NCBI RefSeq assembly: GCF_015550425.1
Contig: NZ_JADNAT010000018.1
Coordinates: forward strand, 1-64,000
From: Clostridium sp. 1001275B_160808_H3
Lineage (GTDB): Bacteria > Bacillota > Clostridia > Clostridiales > Clostridiaceae
Direction: 5' to 3'
DNA length: 64,000 nucleotides
Shown here piece after piece: positions 36,480 through 46,646 of this stretch (its first letter is position 1; the number at the start of each line of letters is the position of its first letter). The notes under the pieces were generated by a model, which saw only the letters and a list, made by a program, of their open reading frames with translations, was not told the DNA's origin and did no database searches. The translations under genes and the position numbers were made by a program.

Positions 36480-37274
36480 ATGAATACAAACGAGTATATA
36501 CCATTTATATCAGAAATATTAGAAGTTATTAAGCATACAGAAATAGAATATACTTTTAGAATGGCTTTTAAGGGAGATGTAAAACCAGGACAATTCTTTG
36601 AAGTATCACTTCCAAAGTATGGGGAAGCTCCTATATCAGTAAGTGGAATAGGTGAAAATTATGTTGATTTAACTATAAGAAGAGTAGGTAAAGTAACAGA
36701 TGAAATATTCAATAATTATGTTGGAGACAAGCTATTCTTAAGAGGTCCATACGGAAATGGATTTGATATTAACAACTATAAAGGTAAAGAAGTAGTTGTT
36801 GTTGCTGGAGGAACAGGATTATCACCAGTTAAGGGAATTGTAGATTACTTCTCAGAAAATAAAGATGACTCAAAAGGATTCACACTTATTTCGGGATTTA
36901 AATCTCCAGAAGATATTCTTTTCAAAGAAGATATAAAGGCTTGGGAAAAGAATATGAATCTTATAATAACAGTAGATGGAGCAAAAGAAGGTTACGAAGG
37001 AAAAGTTGGACTTGTAACAAAATATGTTCCAGAGCTTGATATAAAAGATAAAGAAAATGTACAAGTAGTTGTTGTTGGACCACCTATGATGATGAAATTT
37101 ACTGTATTAGAGTTCTTAAAACTTGGCATTAAGGAAGAAAACATATGGATTTCTCAAGAAAGAAAAATGTGTTGTGGAATAGGAAAATGTGGACACTGTA
37201 GAATAGACGATACATATATTTGTTTAGATGGACCTGTATTTAATTATTCAAAAGGAAAAGAGTTAATAGATTAG
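36480..37274 (+). CDS. asrB: Anaerobic sulfite reductase subunit B
   Basis: 264-residue FAD/NAD(P)H-binding ferredoxin-reductase-like subunit that feeds electrons from NADH. It shows the flavin motif LTIRRVGKVT and RGPYGNGF, the nucleotide motif VVVAGGTGLSPVKG, and the C-terminal cluster CCGIGKCGHC that binds a 2Fe-2S centre. Tightly packed between asrA and asrC. Confidence 0.95.
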   Translation: MNTNEYIPFISEILEVIKHTEIEYTFRMAFKGDVKPGQFFEVSLPKYGEAPISVSGIGENYVDLTIRRVGKVTDEIFNNYVGDKLFLRGPYGNGFDINNYKGKEVVVVAGGTGLSPVKGIVDYFSENKDDSKGFTLISGFKSPEDILFKEDIKAWEKNMNLIITVDGAKEGYEGKVGLVTKYVPELDIKDKENVQVVVVGPPMMMKFTVLEFLKLGIKEENIWISQERKMCCGIGKCGHCRIDDTYICLDGPVFNYSKGKELID

Positions 37275-37285
37275 GAGGAGACACT

Positions 37286-38248
37286 ATGGATATCAATACT
37301 AAAAAGCTGAAAAAAAATGCCTTTAGAGTTACAAAAAGAAGAGGAATAACAGCTTCAAGAATAAGAGTTCCAGGTGGATTCTTAAAGGCTGAATACTTAG
37401 GATTAATTCAAGAAATTGCGGATAAATATGGTGATGGAACAGTTCATTTAACAACAAGACAAGGATTTGAAATCCCAGGCATAGATATGAACGACATAGA
37501 TGAGGTTAACATTCTCCTTCAACCTATAATAGAAGGATTAGAAATAAATCAAGAAATCCCAGGAAAGGGATATACAGCAGCTGGAACAAGAAACGTATCA
37601 GCATGTATAGGTAATAAAGTCTGTCCATACGCAAATTATAATACTACTAATTTTGCTAAGAAGATAGAAAAAGCTATATTCCCTAATGATTTACATTTTA
37701 AAATAGCATTAACAGGATGTCCGAATGACTGTATCAAAGCTAGAATGCACGACTTTGGAATAATAGGAATGACAGAGCCACAATTTGATAGAGATAAGTG
37801 TATATCATGTGGTGCATGTGTTAGAGCATGTAAGAAAAAATCAACAGGAGCATTACATCCAGAAAACTATAGACCAGTAAGAGATCATAGTAAATGTATA
37901 GGTTGTGGAGAATGTGTTATAAACTGTCCAACAGGAGCATGGACAAGAAGTAAAGAAAAATATTATAGATTAGCTATAATGGGTAGAACAGGAAAGAAAA
38001 ATCCAAGATTAGCTGAAGACTTTATTGTATGGGTAGATGAAGAAAGCATAATAAAAATAATATTAAATACTTATAAGTATGTTGAACAATATATTGCTAA
38101 AGATGCTCTAGGTGGAAAAGAGCATATTGGATATATTGTAGATAGAACAGGATTTATGGAATTTAAAAAGTGGGCTCTTGAAGGAGTAGAACTTTCAGAT
38201 AAAGCTATTCTAAAAGATAATATCTATTGGAGTGGAATAAGATACTAA
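37286..38248 (+). CDS. asrC: Anaerobic sulfite reductase subunit C (sirohaem-containing)
   Basis: 320-residue catalytic subunit that reduces sulfite to sulfide in a six-electron step. The sirohaem/4Fe-4S site is formed by ACIGNKVCPY and TGCPNDCIKARMHDFG. Two inserted ferredoxin motifs are CISCGACVRACKKKS and CIGCGECVINCPTGA. RBS AGGAGGAG precedes ATG 37286. The downstream hem operon can supply its sirohaem. Confidence 0.96.
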   Translation: MDINTKKLKKNAFRVTKRRGITASRIRVPGGFLKAEYLGLIQEIADKYGDGTVHLTTRQGFEIPGIDMNDIDEVNILLQPIIEGLEINQEIPGKGYTAAGTRNVSACIGNKVCPYANYNTTNFAKKIEKAIFPNDLHFKIALTGCPNDCIKARMHDFGIIGMTEPQFDRDKCISCGACVRACKKKSTGALHPENYRPVRDHSKCIGCGECVINCPTGAWTRSKEKYYRLAIMGRTGKKNPRLAEDFIVWVDEESIIKIILNTYKYVEQYIAKDALGGKEHIGYIVDRTGFMEFKKWALEGVELSDKAILKDNIYWSGIRY

Positions 38249-38334
38249 TATAGGTAAATACTTATAAATAAAATTAGTATAAAGTATTAGACAAAATACT
38301 AGTTAAATATGTAAAATTAATATGGTAAAACTTC

Positions 38335-38366
38335 TAAGACCGCTATTTTTAGCGGTCTTAAACTTT
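38335..38366 (+). terminator. Hairpin terminator after asrC
   Basis: Perfect 11-bp stem TAAGACCGCTA / TAGCGGTCTTA with TTTT loop. The T tract after it is imperfect (AAACTTTAATTT). Confidence 0.8.
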
Positions 38367-38473
38367 AATTTAAGTAAAATACATATGAAATGTGCAAAAA
38401 AATTTGTAATAAGAGTATAATAGGGTTATTATAAAAATAAACGAAGTAATAAAGATAATTTAGGAGTAAAATT

Positions 38474-39679
38474 ATGATTCAGCTTTTAGGGATTAAAAAG
38501 AATACAGGAGTAGAAATAAGAGAAAAGTTAGCTTTGTCTCAAAAAAAGAGAGAAGGATATACAAAAGAGCTACTTCAATATTTCGATGAGGTTGTTATTC
38601 TGAGCACTTGTAATAGAACAGAAATTTATTTTAATGGTTCTTTAAATGGAGAAGAAGGATTAAAAAAGATTTTTGAAGTGCTAAATTGGAATATTAATTT
38701 AAGAGATTATTGTTTCTACTTAGATGAAAAGGAAACAGTAAAACATTTGATGGAAGTGGTTTGTGGATTCCACTCAAAGATATTAGGAGAAGATCAAATA
38801 CTTGGACAAATAAAAGATGCATATCATTTGGCAGATGAACTAAAATCAGTTAAACATGATTTGCAAAGATTATTTCAAGAAGCAATAACTTGCGGCAAAA
38901 AATTTAGAACTGAAGGGAAATTATATGAAATTCCAGTTTCTTCTGCATCAATAGCTATTAATGAAGCAATAAAAAATAATGCAAAGAAAATTATGGTTAT
39001 AGGATATGGAGAAGTAGGAAAACTAGTAGTTAAATATGCTCTTTCTAATGATATAGAAGAATTGAATATTGTAGTTAGAAGAGTTGAAAGTGTTAATGAT
39101 ATTGATGATAAAAGAGTTAACATAATGACTTATGAAGATGGAAGAAATATAATAAATGATATGGAATGTGTGGTTTCTTGCACTTCTGCTCCACACTTAA
39201 TTATAGAGAAAAAACATATAAAAGAGAGTGGAAATAAGCTAATAATATTTGATTTAGCTTTGCCAAGAGATGTTGATGAAAAAGTTAAAGAATATACAAG
39301 GATAGATCTTTATGATATTGATGATATAAGTTCAATGGATGATGAAAATAAAAAACTTAGAAAAGAAAGAATGCTACAGTTTAAAAATATTATAAATGAA
39401 TATATAGAAGGCTATTTTAATTGGAAGAACATAAGAGATGTAGCGTATGTTATCAAAGATATGAAAAAAAATAGTTCTAGAGTTATAAAAGAAAGGCAAA
39501 CTACATTAAAGAATAAATGTAATGATAAAAAAGATATAGAAATTGCAGAAAAACTTATAAAGAGTACGTCAGATTACTATGTTAATAGGGCAATAGAAGT
39601 ATTAAAAGAAGAACAATTAAAGGGGCAAGGAGAAGAATGTATAAAGATACTAGAAAAGATATTCCTAAAGAATCTTTAA
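38474..39679 (+). CDS. hemA: Glutamyl-tRNA reductase
   Basis: 401 residues; reduces glutamyl-tRNA to glutamate-1-semialdehyde, first step of C5 tetrapyrrole synthesis. The nucleophile Cys is in LSTCNRTEIY (about residue 49), CGFHSKILGEDQILGQI is conserved, and MVIGYGEVGKLV is the NADPH motif. TAGGAG precedes ATG 38474. First gene of a seven-gene sirohaem operon with overlaps or gaps under 12 nt. Confidence 0.95.
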   Translation: MIQLLGIKKNTGVEIREKLALSQKKREGYTKELLQYFDEVVILSTCNRTEIYFNGSLNGEEGLKKIFEVLNWNINLRDYCFYLDEKETVKHLMEVVCGFHSKILGEDQILGQIKDAYHLADELKSVKHDLQRLFQEAITCGKKFRTEGKLYEIPVSSASIAINEAIKNNAKKIMVIGYGEVGKLVVKYALSNDIEELNIVVRRVESVNDIDDKRVNIMTYEDGRNIINDMECVVSCTSAPHLIIEKKHIKESGNKLIIFDLALPRDVDEKVKEYTRIDLYDIDDISSMDDENKKLRKERMLQFKNIINEYIEGYFNWKNIRDVAYVIKDMKKNSSRVIKERQTTLKNKCNDKKDIEIAEKLIKSTSDYYVNRAIEVLKEEQLKGQGEECIKILEKIFLKNL

Positions 39680-40305
39680 ATTATACTTATATTTCTATAA
39701 TGTCTAAGAAATTAAGAGTTGGTATAGTTGGTGGAGGAAATGTTGGCTATATAAAAGGAAAAAACTTTTTACATAAGGGATGCATTGTTGATGTTTTATC
39801 TTTAAATTTTATTGATAAATTTTCAAATTTAAAAGATATTAATTTAATTAAAGGAGAATATAATAAGGACTTTATTAGAGATAAGCATTTAATAATAATA
39901 GCAACAGATGATTACAATAAGAATTTAGAAATAAAAAAAGATTGTGATGATGAGTATAAAATATACATATTTGCTTCTGAATATTCAAATGGAATGGCAG
40001 TAGCACCAGTTCAAAGAGAGTTGAAAAATATAAGCTTTTCAGTAAATACCAAGAATGGAAATCCAAAGGGTTCATTAATGATAGCAGAAAAAATATTGGA
40101 TTTACTAAAGAATTATGATGACTTTATTGGTTACTCATCTCTTATTAGGGAACAAGCAAAATCTTTAAGAGAAAACAAAAATGATATAATTAAATTTATA
40201 TGTAGTGAAGATTTCAAATACATATATGAAAAAGGAAAAGACAAAATAGTAATAGATATGTTTTTTGGAAAAGAAGTATCTAATAAAATATATAAAAATT
40301 TATAG
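39637..40305 (+). CDS. Precorrin-2 dehydrogenase / sirohydrochlorin ferrochelatase domain (CysG N-terminus, Met8-like)
   Basis: 222 residues starting inside the end of hemA (43-nt overlap; AAGGAGAAG before ATG 39637). The Rossmann motif [21 protein letters not shown] and the later [26 protein letters not shown] fit the NAD-dependent precorrin-2 oxidase domain, though the normally conserved ATDD region reads IATDDYN and the rest is diverged. It should oxidise precorrin-2 to sirohydrochlorin for the CbiK chelatase at the operon end. Confidence 0.8.
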   Translation: MYKDTRKDIPKESLNYTYISIMSKKLRVGIVGGGNVGYIKGKNFLHKGCIVDVLSLNFIDKFSNLKDINLIKGEYNKDFIRDKHLIIIATDDYNKNLEIKKDCDDEYKIYIFASEYSNGMAVAPVQRELKNISFSVNTKNGNPKGSLMIAEKILDLLKNYDDFIGYSSLIREQAKSLRENKNDIIKFICSEDFKYIYEKGKDKIVIDMFFGKEVSNKIYKNL

Positions 40306-40315
40306 GAGATATTTT

Positions 40316-41188
40316 ATGGAACTAATTATTGCAACTAGAAAAAGTAAATTAGCACAAGTTCAAGCAGATAAAGTAATTGAACTTATTAAAGAAAAAAATA
40401 ATATAAGTGCTAAAAAATTATTGGTAGTTACAGAAGGTGATAGAAGACTTGATGTAACATTAGATAAAATAGGCGGAAAAGGTCTTTTTGTTAAAGAAAT
40501 AGAATATTCACTTTTAAATAGAAAAGCACATGCAGCCGTGCATAGTATGAAAGATGTGCCTTTTGAATTACCAGAAGGTTTTGAGCTAGTAGCTATTCCT
40601 GAAAGAGATGATATTAGAGATATATTTGTATCAAGCAATGGTATTCATTTTAAGGATTTAAAAGCTGGTGCTGTTATTGGAACAAGTAGTATAAGAAGAG
40701 CTTCAATGCTAAAAGAGTTAAGAAGTGATTTAAATATTGTTCCAATAAGAGGAAATGTCCAAACAAGATTAGAAAAGATGAAAAACGAAAATATGGATGG
40801 AATAATTTTAGCAGCAGCAGGAGTAAAGCGATTAGGTTTAGAAGATATAATAACAGATTATTTTGATCCTAAACAATTTTTACCAGCAATAGGCCAAGGT
40901 GCTTTAGGAATAGAAGCATTAAAAAATGGTGAATTCAACAATTATTTAAGAAGATTAGATAATAAAGAAGTTAGAGTTTCAGTAGAAGCAGAAAGAAGCT
41001 TTATGAAAAAACTAAATGGAGGGTGCCATAGCGTAATTGGTGTCTACTCAGAAATAAAAAATAATGATTTATATATGATAGGTACCTTTGATGTAGGAGG
41101 AAAAATTGTTAAAAAAGATATCTTAGGTAATAAAAGTGAAAATATAGAACTAGGATTTAAATTAGCAGAAAAGATTTTGAAAGGATAA
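40316..41188 (+). CDS. hemC: Porphobilinogen deaminase (hydroxymethylbilane synthase)
   Basis: 290 residues. [12 protein letters not shown] at the start, HSMKDVP, and the dipyrromethane-cofactor Cys in [12 protein letters not shown] are all kept. GGAGAT precedes ATG 40316; an upstream ATG at 40265 lies within the previous gene and is not needed. Confidence 0.95.
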   Translation: MELIIATRKSKLAQVQADKVIELIKEKNNISAKKLLVVTEGDRRLDVTLDKIGGKGLFVKEIEYSLLNRKAHAAVHSMKDVPFELPEGFELVAIPERDDIRDIFVSSNGIHFKDLKAGAVIGTSSIRRASMLKELRSDLNIVPIRGNVQTRLEKMKNENMDGIILAAAGVKRLGLEDIITDYFDPKQFLPAIGQGALGIEALKNGEFNNYLRRLDNKEVRVSVEAERSFMKKLNGGCHSVIGVYSEIKNNDLYMIGTFDVGGKIVKKDILGNKSENIELGFKLAEKILKG

Positions 41189-41193
41189 TTAAA

Positions 41194-42681
41194 ATGAGCG
41201 AAGTTTATATAATTGGTACTGGACCAGGAGATGAAGAATTATTAACATTAAAGGCAGTAGAAGTTTTAAAAGATTGTACTGCCGTTTTATATGATAGATT
41301 AGTTTCAAATAATATACTTAACTATTTAAAAGAAGATTGTGAAATATATTATTGTGGTAAAGAACCAGGATGTCATTATAAAACACAAGAAGAAATAAAT
41401 GAAACATTAGTAAAACTTGCTAAAGAGGGGCATATTGTAGGAAGAATAAAAGGGGGAGACCCTTATGTTTTTGGAAGAGGTGGAGAAGAAGTACTTTCTT
41501 TAATTGAAGAGGATATAGAGTTTGAAGTAGTTCCAGGAGTGACTTCACCAATATCAGTATTAAATTATGCAGGTATTCCTATAACACAAAGGGAAATGGC
41601 ACAAAGCTTTCATATAGTTACAGGTATGACTGCAGGAACATTAAATATAAATTGGGAAGCGATAGCTAAAGAAAAAGGTACTTTAGTCTTCATGATGGGG
41701 CTAAATAATTTAAGGGATATCATTGAAAGATTAATAAATAATGGTAAAGATGTAAATACTAAAGTAGCTGTAGTAATGAGAGGAACTTCTTCAAAGCAAA
41801 AGAAGGTAGTTGGAACACTAGAAGATATTGAGAAAAAAGTAATAGAAGCTAAATTAAAATCACCTTGTATAATTGTTATGGGGGATGTTGTTGAACTTAA
41901 TGATAAGCTAAATTGGTATGAGAAGAAACCTCTTTTTGGTCTTAATATATGTGTAACGAGATCAAGAGAGCAATCATCTAACTTGAAGAAGAAGCTTAGA
42001 AATTTAGGTGCAGAGATAACAGAAATAAACTCTATAAAAATACAAGAAACTAAAGATAATTTAGATTTAGTTAAAGATAAATTGAGCAATTATGATCATA
42101 TAATCTTAACTTCAGTAAATGGTGTTAATATGCTTTTTGATTATATTATAGAAAAGAAAGTAGATATAAGAAATATTAAAGCAAAATTTTCAGTAGTCGG
42201 CAAAGCAACGAGAAAAGCTTTGGAAGCAAGAGGAGTTCAAGCCTTTATAATGGGAAGAGAATTTGTTGGTGAAGGTTTATTTAAGGCTTTAGAGCCACAT
42301 TTAATTAAAGGAGAAAAGGTATTAATCCCTTGTTCCTCTAGTAGTAGAGAATATTTAAAAGAAGAAATTGAAAAGTTAGGTTTATATGTCGATAGGGTAC
42401 ATACATATGACACAGTTTGTGGTGACGTAAGAAATAAAAGAGCATTTGAAGAAGTAGATTTTATATTATACACTAGTCCTAGTACTGTAAATAATATGAT
42501 AAATATGTTTAGTATAGAAGAAATTAAATGTAAGTTTAATATAGCTATAGGGCCTCAAACATATAAGACTTTAAAATCAAATTCTATAGAAGGACATATG
42601 TGTAAAAAGCATTCTGAAGATGGATTTATAGATGAAATAGTAGAAATATATAGTAAATATAGAGAAAGTAAAGGTGAATAA
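41194..42681 (+). CDS. cobA-hemD: Uroporphyrinogen-III C-methyltransferase / uroporphyrinogen-III synthase fusion
   Basis: 495-residue bifunctional enzyme. Residues 1-245 are the SAM-dependent methyltransferase (VYIIGTGPGDEELLTLKA, RIKGGDPYVFGRGGEE, VPGVTSPISV); residues 250-495 are the HemD cyclase (LNICVTRSREQSSNLKKKL, LTSVNGVNMLF, YTSPSTVNNM). Fusion of these steps directs uroporphyrinogen III into precorrin-2. Overlap/abutment with hemC and hemB indicates one transcript. Confidence 0.95.
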   Translation: MSEVYIIGTGPGDEELLTLKAVEVLKDCTAVLYDRLVSNNILNYLKEDCEIYYCGKEPGCHYKTQEEINETLVKLAKEGHIVGRIKGGDPYVFGRGGEEVLSLIEEDIEFEVVPGVTSPISVLNYAGIPITQREMAQSFHIVTGMTAGTLNINWEAIAKEKGTLVFMMGLNNLRDIIERLINNGKDVNTKVAVVMRGTSSKQKKVVGTLEDIEKKVIEAKLKSPCIIVMGDVVELNDKLNWYEKKPLFGLNICVTRSREQSSNLKKKLRNLGAEITEINSIKIQETKDNLDLVKDKLSNYDHIILTSVNGVNMLFDYIIEKKVDIRNIKAKFSVVGKATRKALEARGVQAFIMGREFVGEGLFKALEPHLIKGEKVLIPCSSSSREYLKEEIEKLGLYVDRVHTYDTVCGDVRNKRAFEEVDFILYTSPSTVNNMINMFSIEEIKCKFNIAIGPQTYKTLKSNSIEGHMCKKHSEDGFIDEIVEIYSKYRESKGE

Positions 42682-42682
42682 A

Positions 42683-43651
42683 ATGATAAACAGGGGAAGA
42701 AGATTAAGAGCAAATGCAGCAATAAGAGATTTAGTAAGAGAAAATACATTAAGTACGAATGATTTAATTCTCCCTATTTTTGTTGTTGAAGGAGAAAATA
42801 AAAAAGAAGAAATTTCGTCAATGAAAGGTAACTATCATTGGTCAATAGATAGATTACATGAAGTAATAGATGAAGTAGAAAGCCTTAACATAAAAGGTGT
42901 AATTATATTTGGATTACCAAATGAAAAAGATGAATGTGGATCAGAGAGCTTTAATGACAATGGAATAGTACAACAAGCTGTAAGAAAAGTAAGAGAACTT
43001 TCAAAAAACTTATATGTAATTACAGATGTTTGTATGTGTCAATATACAAGTCATGGACATTGTGGAATATTAAATGGAAGTGAAGTAGATAATGATAAAA
43101 CATTAGAAGTACTAGGTAAAATAGCTTTATCCCATGCAAAGGCTGGAGCTCACATGGTTGCACCATCAGATATGATGGATGGAAGAATTGCGCATATAAG
43201 AAAAGTATTAGATGAAAATGGATATGAAAATGTAGCTATAATGAGTTATGCTGCTAAATATTCATCATTTTTCTATGGACCATTTAGAGAAGCTGCTCAT
43301 TCTGCACCGCAGTTTGGAGATAGAAAAACGTATCAAATGGACCCTGCAAATTCAGATGAAGCAATAAGGGAAATAGAGTGGGACATAAACGAAGGTGCAG
43401 ATATAGTCATTGTCAAACCAGCAATGTCATACTTAGATATAATAAGAAGAGCAAAGGATAAAATAAATGTACCAATTTGTGCTTATAATGTTAGTGGAGA
43501 ATTTGCGATGGTAAAATCTGCAGCTGAAGCAGGACTTATTAATGAAAAAGGAGTAGTTTTAGAAATGCTTCTTTCAATGAAAAGAGCAGGTTCAGATATG
43601 ATAATAACTTATTATGCATTAGAAGTAGCAAAATGGTTAAAGGAGGATTAA
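42683..43651 (+). CDS. hemB: Porphobilinogen synthase (ALA dehydratase)
   Basis: 322 residues. The zinc-type Cys cluster is [14 protein letters not shown], and the Schiff-base Lys lies in [13 protein letters not shown] / [13 protein letters not shown]. Start at ATG 42683 behind AAAGGTGA; the ORF could open at GTG 42674, which overlaps cobA-hemD. Confidence 0.95.
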   Translation: MINRGRRLRANAAIRDLVRENTLSTNDLILPIFVVEGENKKEEISSMKGNYHWSIDRLHEVIDEVESLNIKGVIIFGLPNEKDECGSESFNDNGIVQQAVRKVRELSKNLYVITDVCMCQYTSHGHCGILNGSEVDNDKTLEVLGKIALSHAKAGAHMVAPSDMMDGRIAHIRKVLDENGYENVAIMSYAAKYSSFFYGPFREAAHSAPQFGDRKTYQMDPANSDEAIREIEWDINEGADIVIVKPAMSYLDIIRRAKDKINVPICAYNVSGEFAMVKSAAEAGLINEKGVVLEMLLSMKRAGSDMIITYYALEVAKWLKED

Positions 43652-43655
43652 TTTT

Positions 43656-44936
43656 ATGAGAAATCAAGTTATTTTTCATGAATCAAAAAAGTATATGCCA
43701 GGTGGAGTTAATTCTCCAGTTAGATCATATAGAAATACTGGAATGGAGCCTCCAATTATAAAAGGTGGAAAAGGGGCAATAATAATAGATGAAGAAGGTA
43801 AGGAATATATAGATTTTGTTCTTGCATGGGGACCTATGATATTAGGACATTCTGATAAAGATGTTGTAAATGCTATAAAAGAAACTTCAGAAAGTGCAAT
43901 TGCATTTGGAGCTCCAACTGAATTAGAACTAATAATGTCTAAATTCTTATGCAAAAATTTAGAAAACATAGATATGATAAGAATGGTTAATTCAGGTACT
44001 GAAGCTACTATGAGTGCAATAAAATTAGCAAGAGGATATACTAAAAAGAATAAGATAATAAAATTTGCTGGATGCTATCATGGACATTTTGATGGATTTT
44101 TAGTTGAGGCGGGATCAGGAGTATTAACAAATGGAATACCAGGATCACTAGGAGTACCTACTGATAGTATAAAAAATACCCTTATAGCAGTATATAATGA
44201 TAAAGAAAGTATTAAATCTCTATTCGATAAATATGGAGATGATATTGCAGGGGTAATTATAGAACCAGTAGCAGGAAATATGGGAGTAATAAAAGCAGAA
44301 GAAGATTTTATGAATCTTTTAAGAGAACTTTGTGATAAATATAAAGCACTATTAATATTTGATGAAGTTATGAGTGGATTTAGAGTATCTTTTGAAGGAG
44401 CTCAAAAATTATTTAAAGCAAAACCTGATTTAGTAACATATGCAAAAATAATGGGAGGGGGACTTCCTTGTGGAGCATATGGAGGTAAAAAGGAAATAAT
44501 GGAATGTTTATCTCCAGTAGGTGAAGTATATCAAGCTGGAACTATGTCTGGAAATCCTATTGTAATGGCAGCAGGAATTGCAACTTTAAAGAAATTAAAA
44601 AAACATAAAGAAGAGTATTATGAAAAAATAAATCATCTAGGGTCAATGCTAGAAAAAGGTTTATTAGAAATTGCTAAAGAAAAACGTATTCCAATGACAA
44701 TTAACAGACAGGGCGGAATGTTTACTATATTTTTTACAGATTTAAAAGAAGTTAAAAAATATGATGACGTAAAAACATGCAATGAAAATATGTTTAAAAA
44801 GTATTTTAACCATATGATATCAAATGGAATTAATATACCACCATCACAATATGAAGCTTTATTTTTAAGTGTTGCTCACACAGAAGAGCATATAAATAAA
44901 TTTTTAAATGTTTTTAGAGAGTTTAATATAGAATAG
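43656..44936 (+). CDS. hemL: Glutamate-1-semialdehyde 2,1-aminomutase
   Basis: 426-residue PLP enzyme making 5-aminolevulinate. [14 protein letters not shown] at the start, [16 protein letters not shown], and the PLP-binding region [12 protein letters not shown] followed by the Lys in [16 protein letters not shown] are typical of HemL. AAGGAGG precedes ATG 43656. Confidence 0.96.
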   Translation: MRNQVIFHESKKYMPGGVNSPVRSYRNTGMEPPIIKGGKGAIIIDEEGKEYIDFVLAWGPMILGHSDKDVVNAIKETSESAIAFGAPTELELIMSKFLCKNLENIDMIRMVNSGTEATMSAIKLARGYTKKNKIIKFAGCYHGHFDGFLVEAGSGVLTNGIPGSLGVPTDSIKNTLIAVYNDKESIKSLFDKYGDDIAGVIIEPVAGNMGVIKAEEDFMNLLRELCDKYKALLIFDEVMSGFRVSFEGAQKLFKAKPDLVTYAKIMGGGLPCGAYGGKKEIMECLSPVGEVYQAGTMSGNPIVMAAGIATLKKLKKHKEEYYEKINHLGSMLEKGLLEIAKEKRIPMTINRQGGMFTIFFTDLKEVKKYDDVKTCNENMFKKYFNHMISNGINIPPSQYEALFLSVAHTEEHINKFLNVFREFNIE

Positions 44937-44946
44937 AGAGGTGCAT

Positions 44947-45726
44947 ATGTCAAAAGCAATTATTATCGTTTCTTTTGGAACAGCTAACTTAGAAGGATTG
45001 CAAGAGTTAGAAGAATTTGAAGCAGAAATAAAAGAAAGTGTAAATGGAAAATACCATGTTTGCAAGGCTTTTACTTCAAGTGTGTTATCAAATATATTAT
45101 TTAATAAATATGGGAAGGTAGTTCCAAGACTAGAAGAAGTATTATTTAACTTAAGCAATGATAGATATAAAGAAGTATATATTCAGCCGTTACATGTTAT
45201 TGAAGGTAGTGAGTATTCTAATATAGAAAAAATAATTAAAGAATATCATTATTCTTTTTCTAAAATTACTTTAGGAAATGTTCTTATGAGTAACAAAGAT
45301 GAGCAGTTAAAAGAATCATGCAATTTAATAGTTAATGCAATAGAGGAGAATTTATTAAAGACAGATAATATAGTGCTAGTAGGACATGGTTCTAAAACTA
45401 TAAATACAAATGCATATAATACTTTGAAAGATGTTTTTATAGAGAATGGATATAAAAATGTATATATAGGTACATTAGAAGGTGAAATAAAAAAAGAAGA
45501 TGTTATCAAAAAATTATTAAATGATAATACAAAAAATGTAATATTAGCTCCAATACTTATGTTACCTGGTAATCATATAAAAAAGGACATTTTCGGAGAA
45601 ATTAACTCGTGGAAAGCTTCAATAAAAGAAAACAATATAAATGTTACCAGTAGTAAGAAAGCGTTATTAGAGTATGAAGAAATAAGAGAATATTACATAA
45701 ATAAAATTAAAAAAGAAATTAAATAA
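44947..45726 (+). CDS. cbiK: Sirohydrochlorin chelatase CbiK-type
   Basis: 259 residues; class II chelatase that inserts metal into sirohydrochlorin. AIIIVSFGTANLEG, IQPLHVIEGSEY with the metal-handling His, and VLVGHGS are family features. CbiK homologues act with cobalt (B12) or iron (sirohaem); the neighbouring asrC and lack of any other cobalamin gene favour sirohaem here. Start ATG 44947 behind GAGGTG. Confidence 0.88.
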   Translation: MSKAIIIVSFGTANLEGLQELEEFEAEIKESVNGKYHVCKAFTSSVLSNILFNKYGKVVPRLEEVLFNLSNDRYKEVYIQPLHVIEGSEYSNIEKIIKEYHYSFSKITLGNVLMSNKDEQLKESCNLIVNAIEENLLKTDNIVLVGHGSKTINTNAYNTLKDVFIENGYKNVYIGTLEGEIKKEDVIKKLLNDNTKNVILAPILMLPGNHIKKDIFGEINSWKASIKENNINVTSSKKALLEYEEIREYYINKIKKEIK

Positions 45727-45746
45727 AAGCTTCAATATAGTAATAG

Positions 45747-45782
45747 AAAAACAAAGTTTTCGTTGCAAAACTTTGTTTTTCG
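45747..45782 (+). terminator. Terminator of the sirohaem operon
   Basis: Perfect 14-bp stem AAAAACAAAGTTTT / AAAACTTTGTTTTT with 6-nt loop. Confidence 0.92.
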
Positions 45783-45860
45783 TTGTAAAATATCTTAGTA
45801 AAAAATGTATTGTATTGTGTTAATACTTGTTAAAAAAATAACAATATTGTGGGGTGTATC

Positions 45861-46646
45861 ATGTACAGTAAAGAAATTCATAATTTAGCCCATTCAGCAG
45901 AGGTTAAAAGTGCATTACTAAGAAGAAGTAAGGGGAGATACTTAGTTAGTGCAATGCTTGGAAGCTTATTTGTAAGCTTAGGAATTATGCTTATTTATAC
46001 TATTGGCGGTATTATGCATCATAATGGTATAGAAACATATAAAATACTAATGGGAGCATCTTTTGGTGTAGCACTTAGTTTAGTATTAATGGCAGGTGGA
46101 GATTTATTTACAAGTAATGCTATGATAATGACTATGGGTGCCTTAGAAAAAACAGTAACTTGGGTTGATGCCATAAAAGTATGGTTTGCAAGTTGGATTG
46201 GAAATATTTTAGGTGGGGTGCTTGGTGCAATATTATTTGTACAGGCTGGTTTAACTAATGGAAAAAGCGAATACATAGGAGAGTTTATTGTAAATAATGC
46301 TTATACTAAAATAAATGCACCAGCAGGACAGCTTATATTAAAAGGTATTTTATGTAACATATTAGTTTGCTTAGCAGTTTGGATGTGTTATAAGTTAAAA
46401 GAAGAAACAGCTAAAATATTAATGATATTCTGGTGCTTATTTACCTTTATAACAGCTGGATTTGAACATAGTGTAGCTAACATGGGATTTTTAGCTATGG
46501 GATATTTAATTGATCCAGCTACAATAACTTTAGCGGGATATTCATATAACATAATTTTAGTATCACTAGGAAACTTTATAGGTGGGGTGTTATTTTTAGC
46601 ATTGCCATACTATTATATTACTAGTGGAAATAAAGAAGAAAAATAA
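45861..46646 (+). CDS. Second formate/nitrite transporter family channel
   Basis: 261-residue FNT protein closely similar to the channel at 34.7 kb (shared MAGGDLFTSNA / AGSELFTGNN position and identical FITAGFEHSVANM). Six membrane segments. It has its own upstream region after the hem terminator. Could be a second hydrosulfide/sulfite channel or a nitrite/formate one. ATG 45861 follows GGGGTG; GTG 45849 is an alternative. Confidence 0.9.
   Translation: MYSKEIHNLAHSAEVKSALLRRSKGRYLVSAMLGSLFVSLGIMLIYTIGGIMHHNGIETYKILMGASFGVALSLVLMAGGDLFTSNAMIMTMGALEKTVTWVDAIKVWFASWIGNILGGVLGAILFVQAGLTNGKSEYIGEFIVNNAYTKINAPAGQLILKGILCNILVCLAVWMCYKLKEETAKILMIFWCLFTFITAGFEHSVANMGFLAMGYLIDPATITLAGYSYNIILVSLGNFIGGVLFLALPYYYITSGNKEEK

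Noticed and set aside
41610-42089. 159-codon minus-strand frame within cobA-hemD
   Set aside because: Shadow of the fusion gene, no initiation signals.
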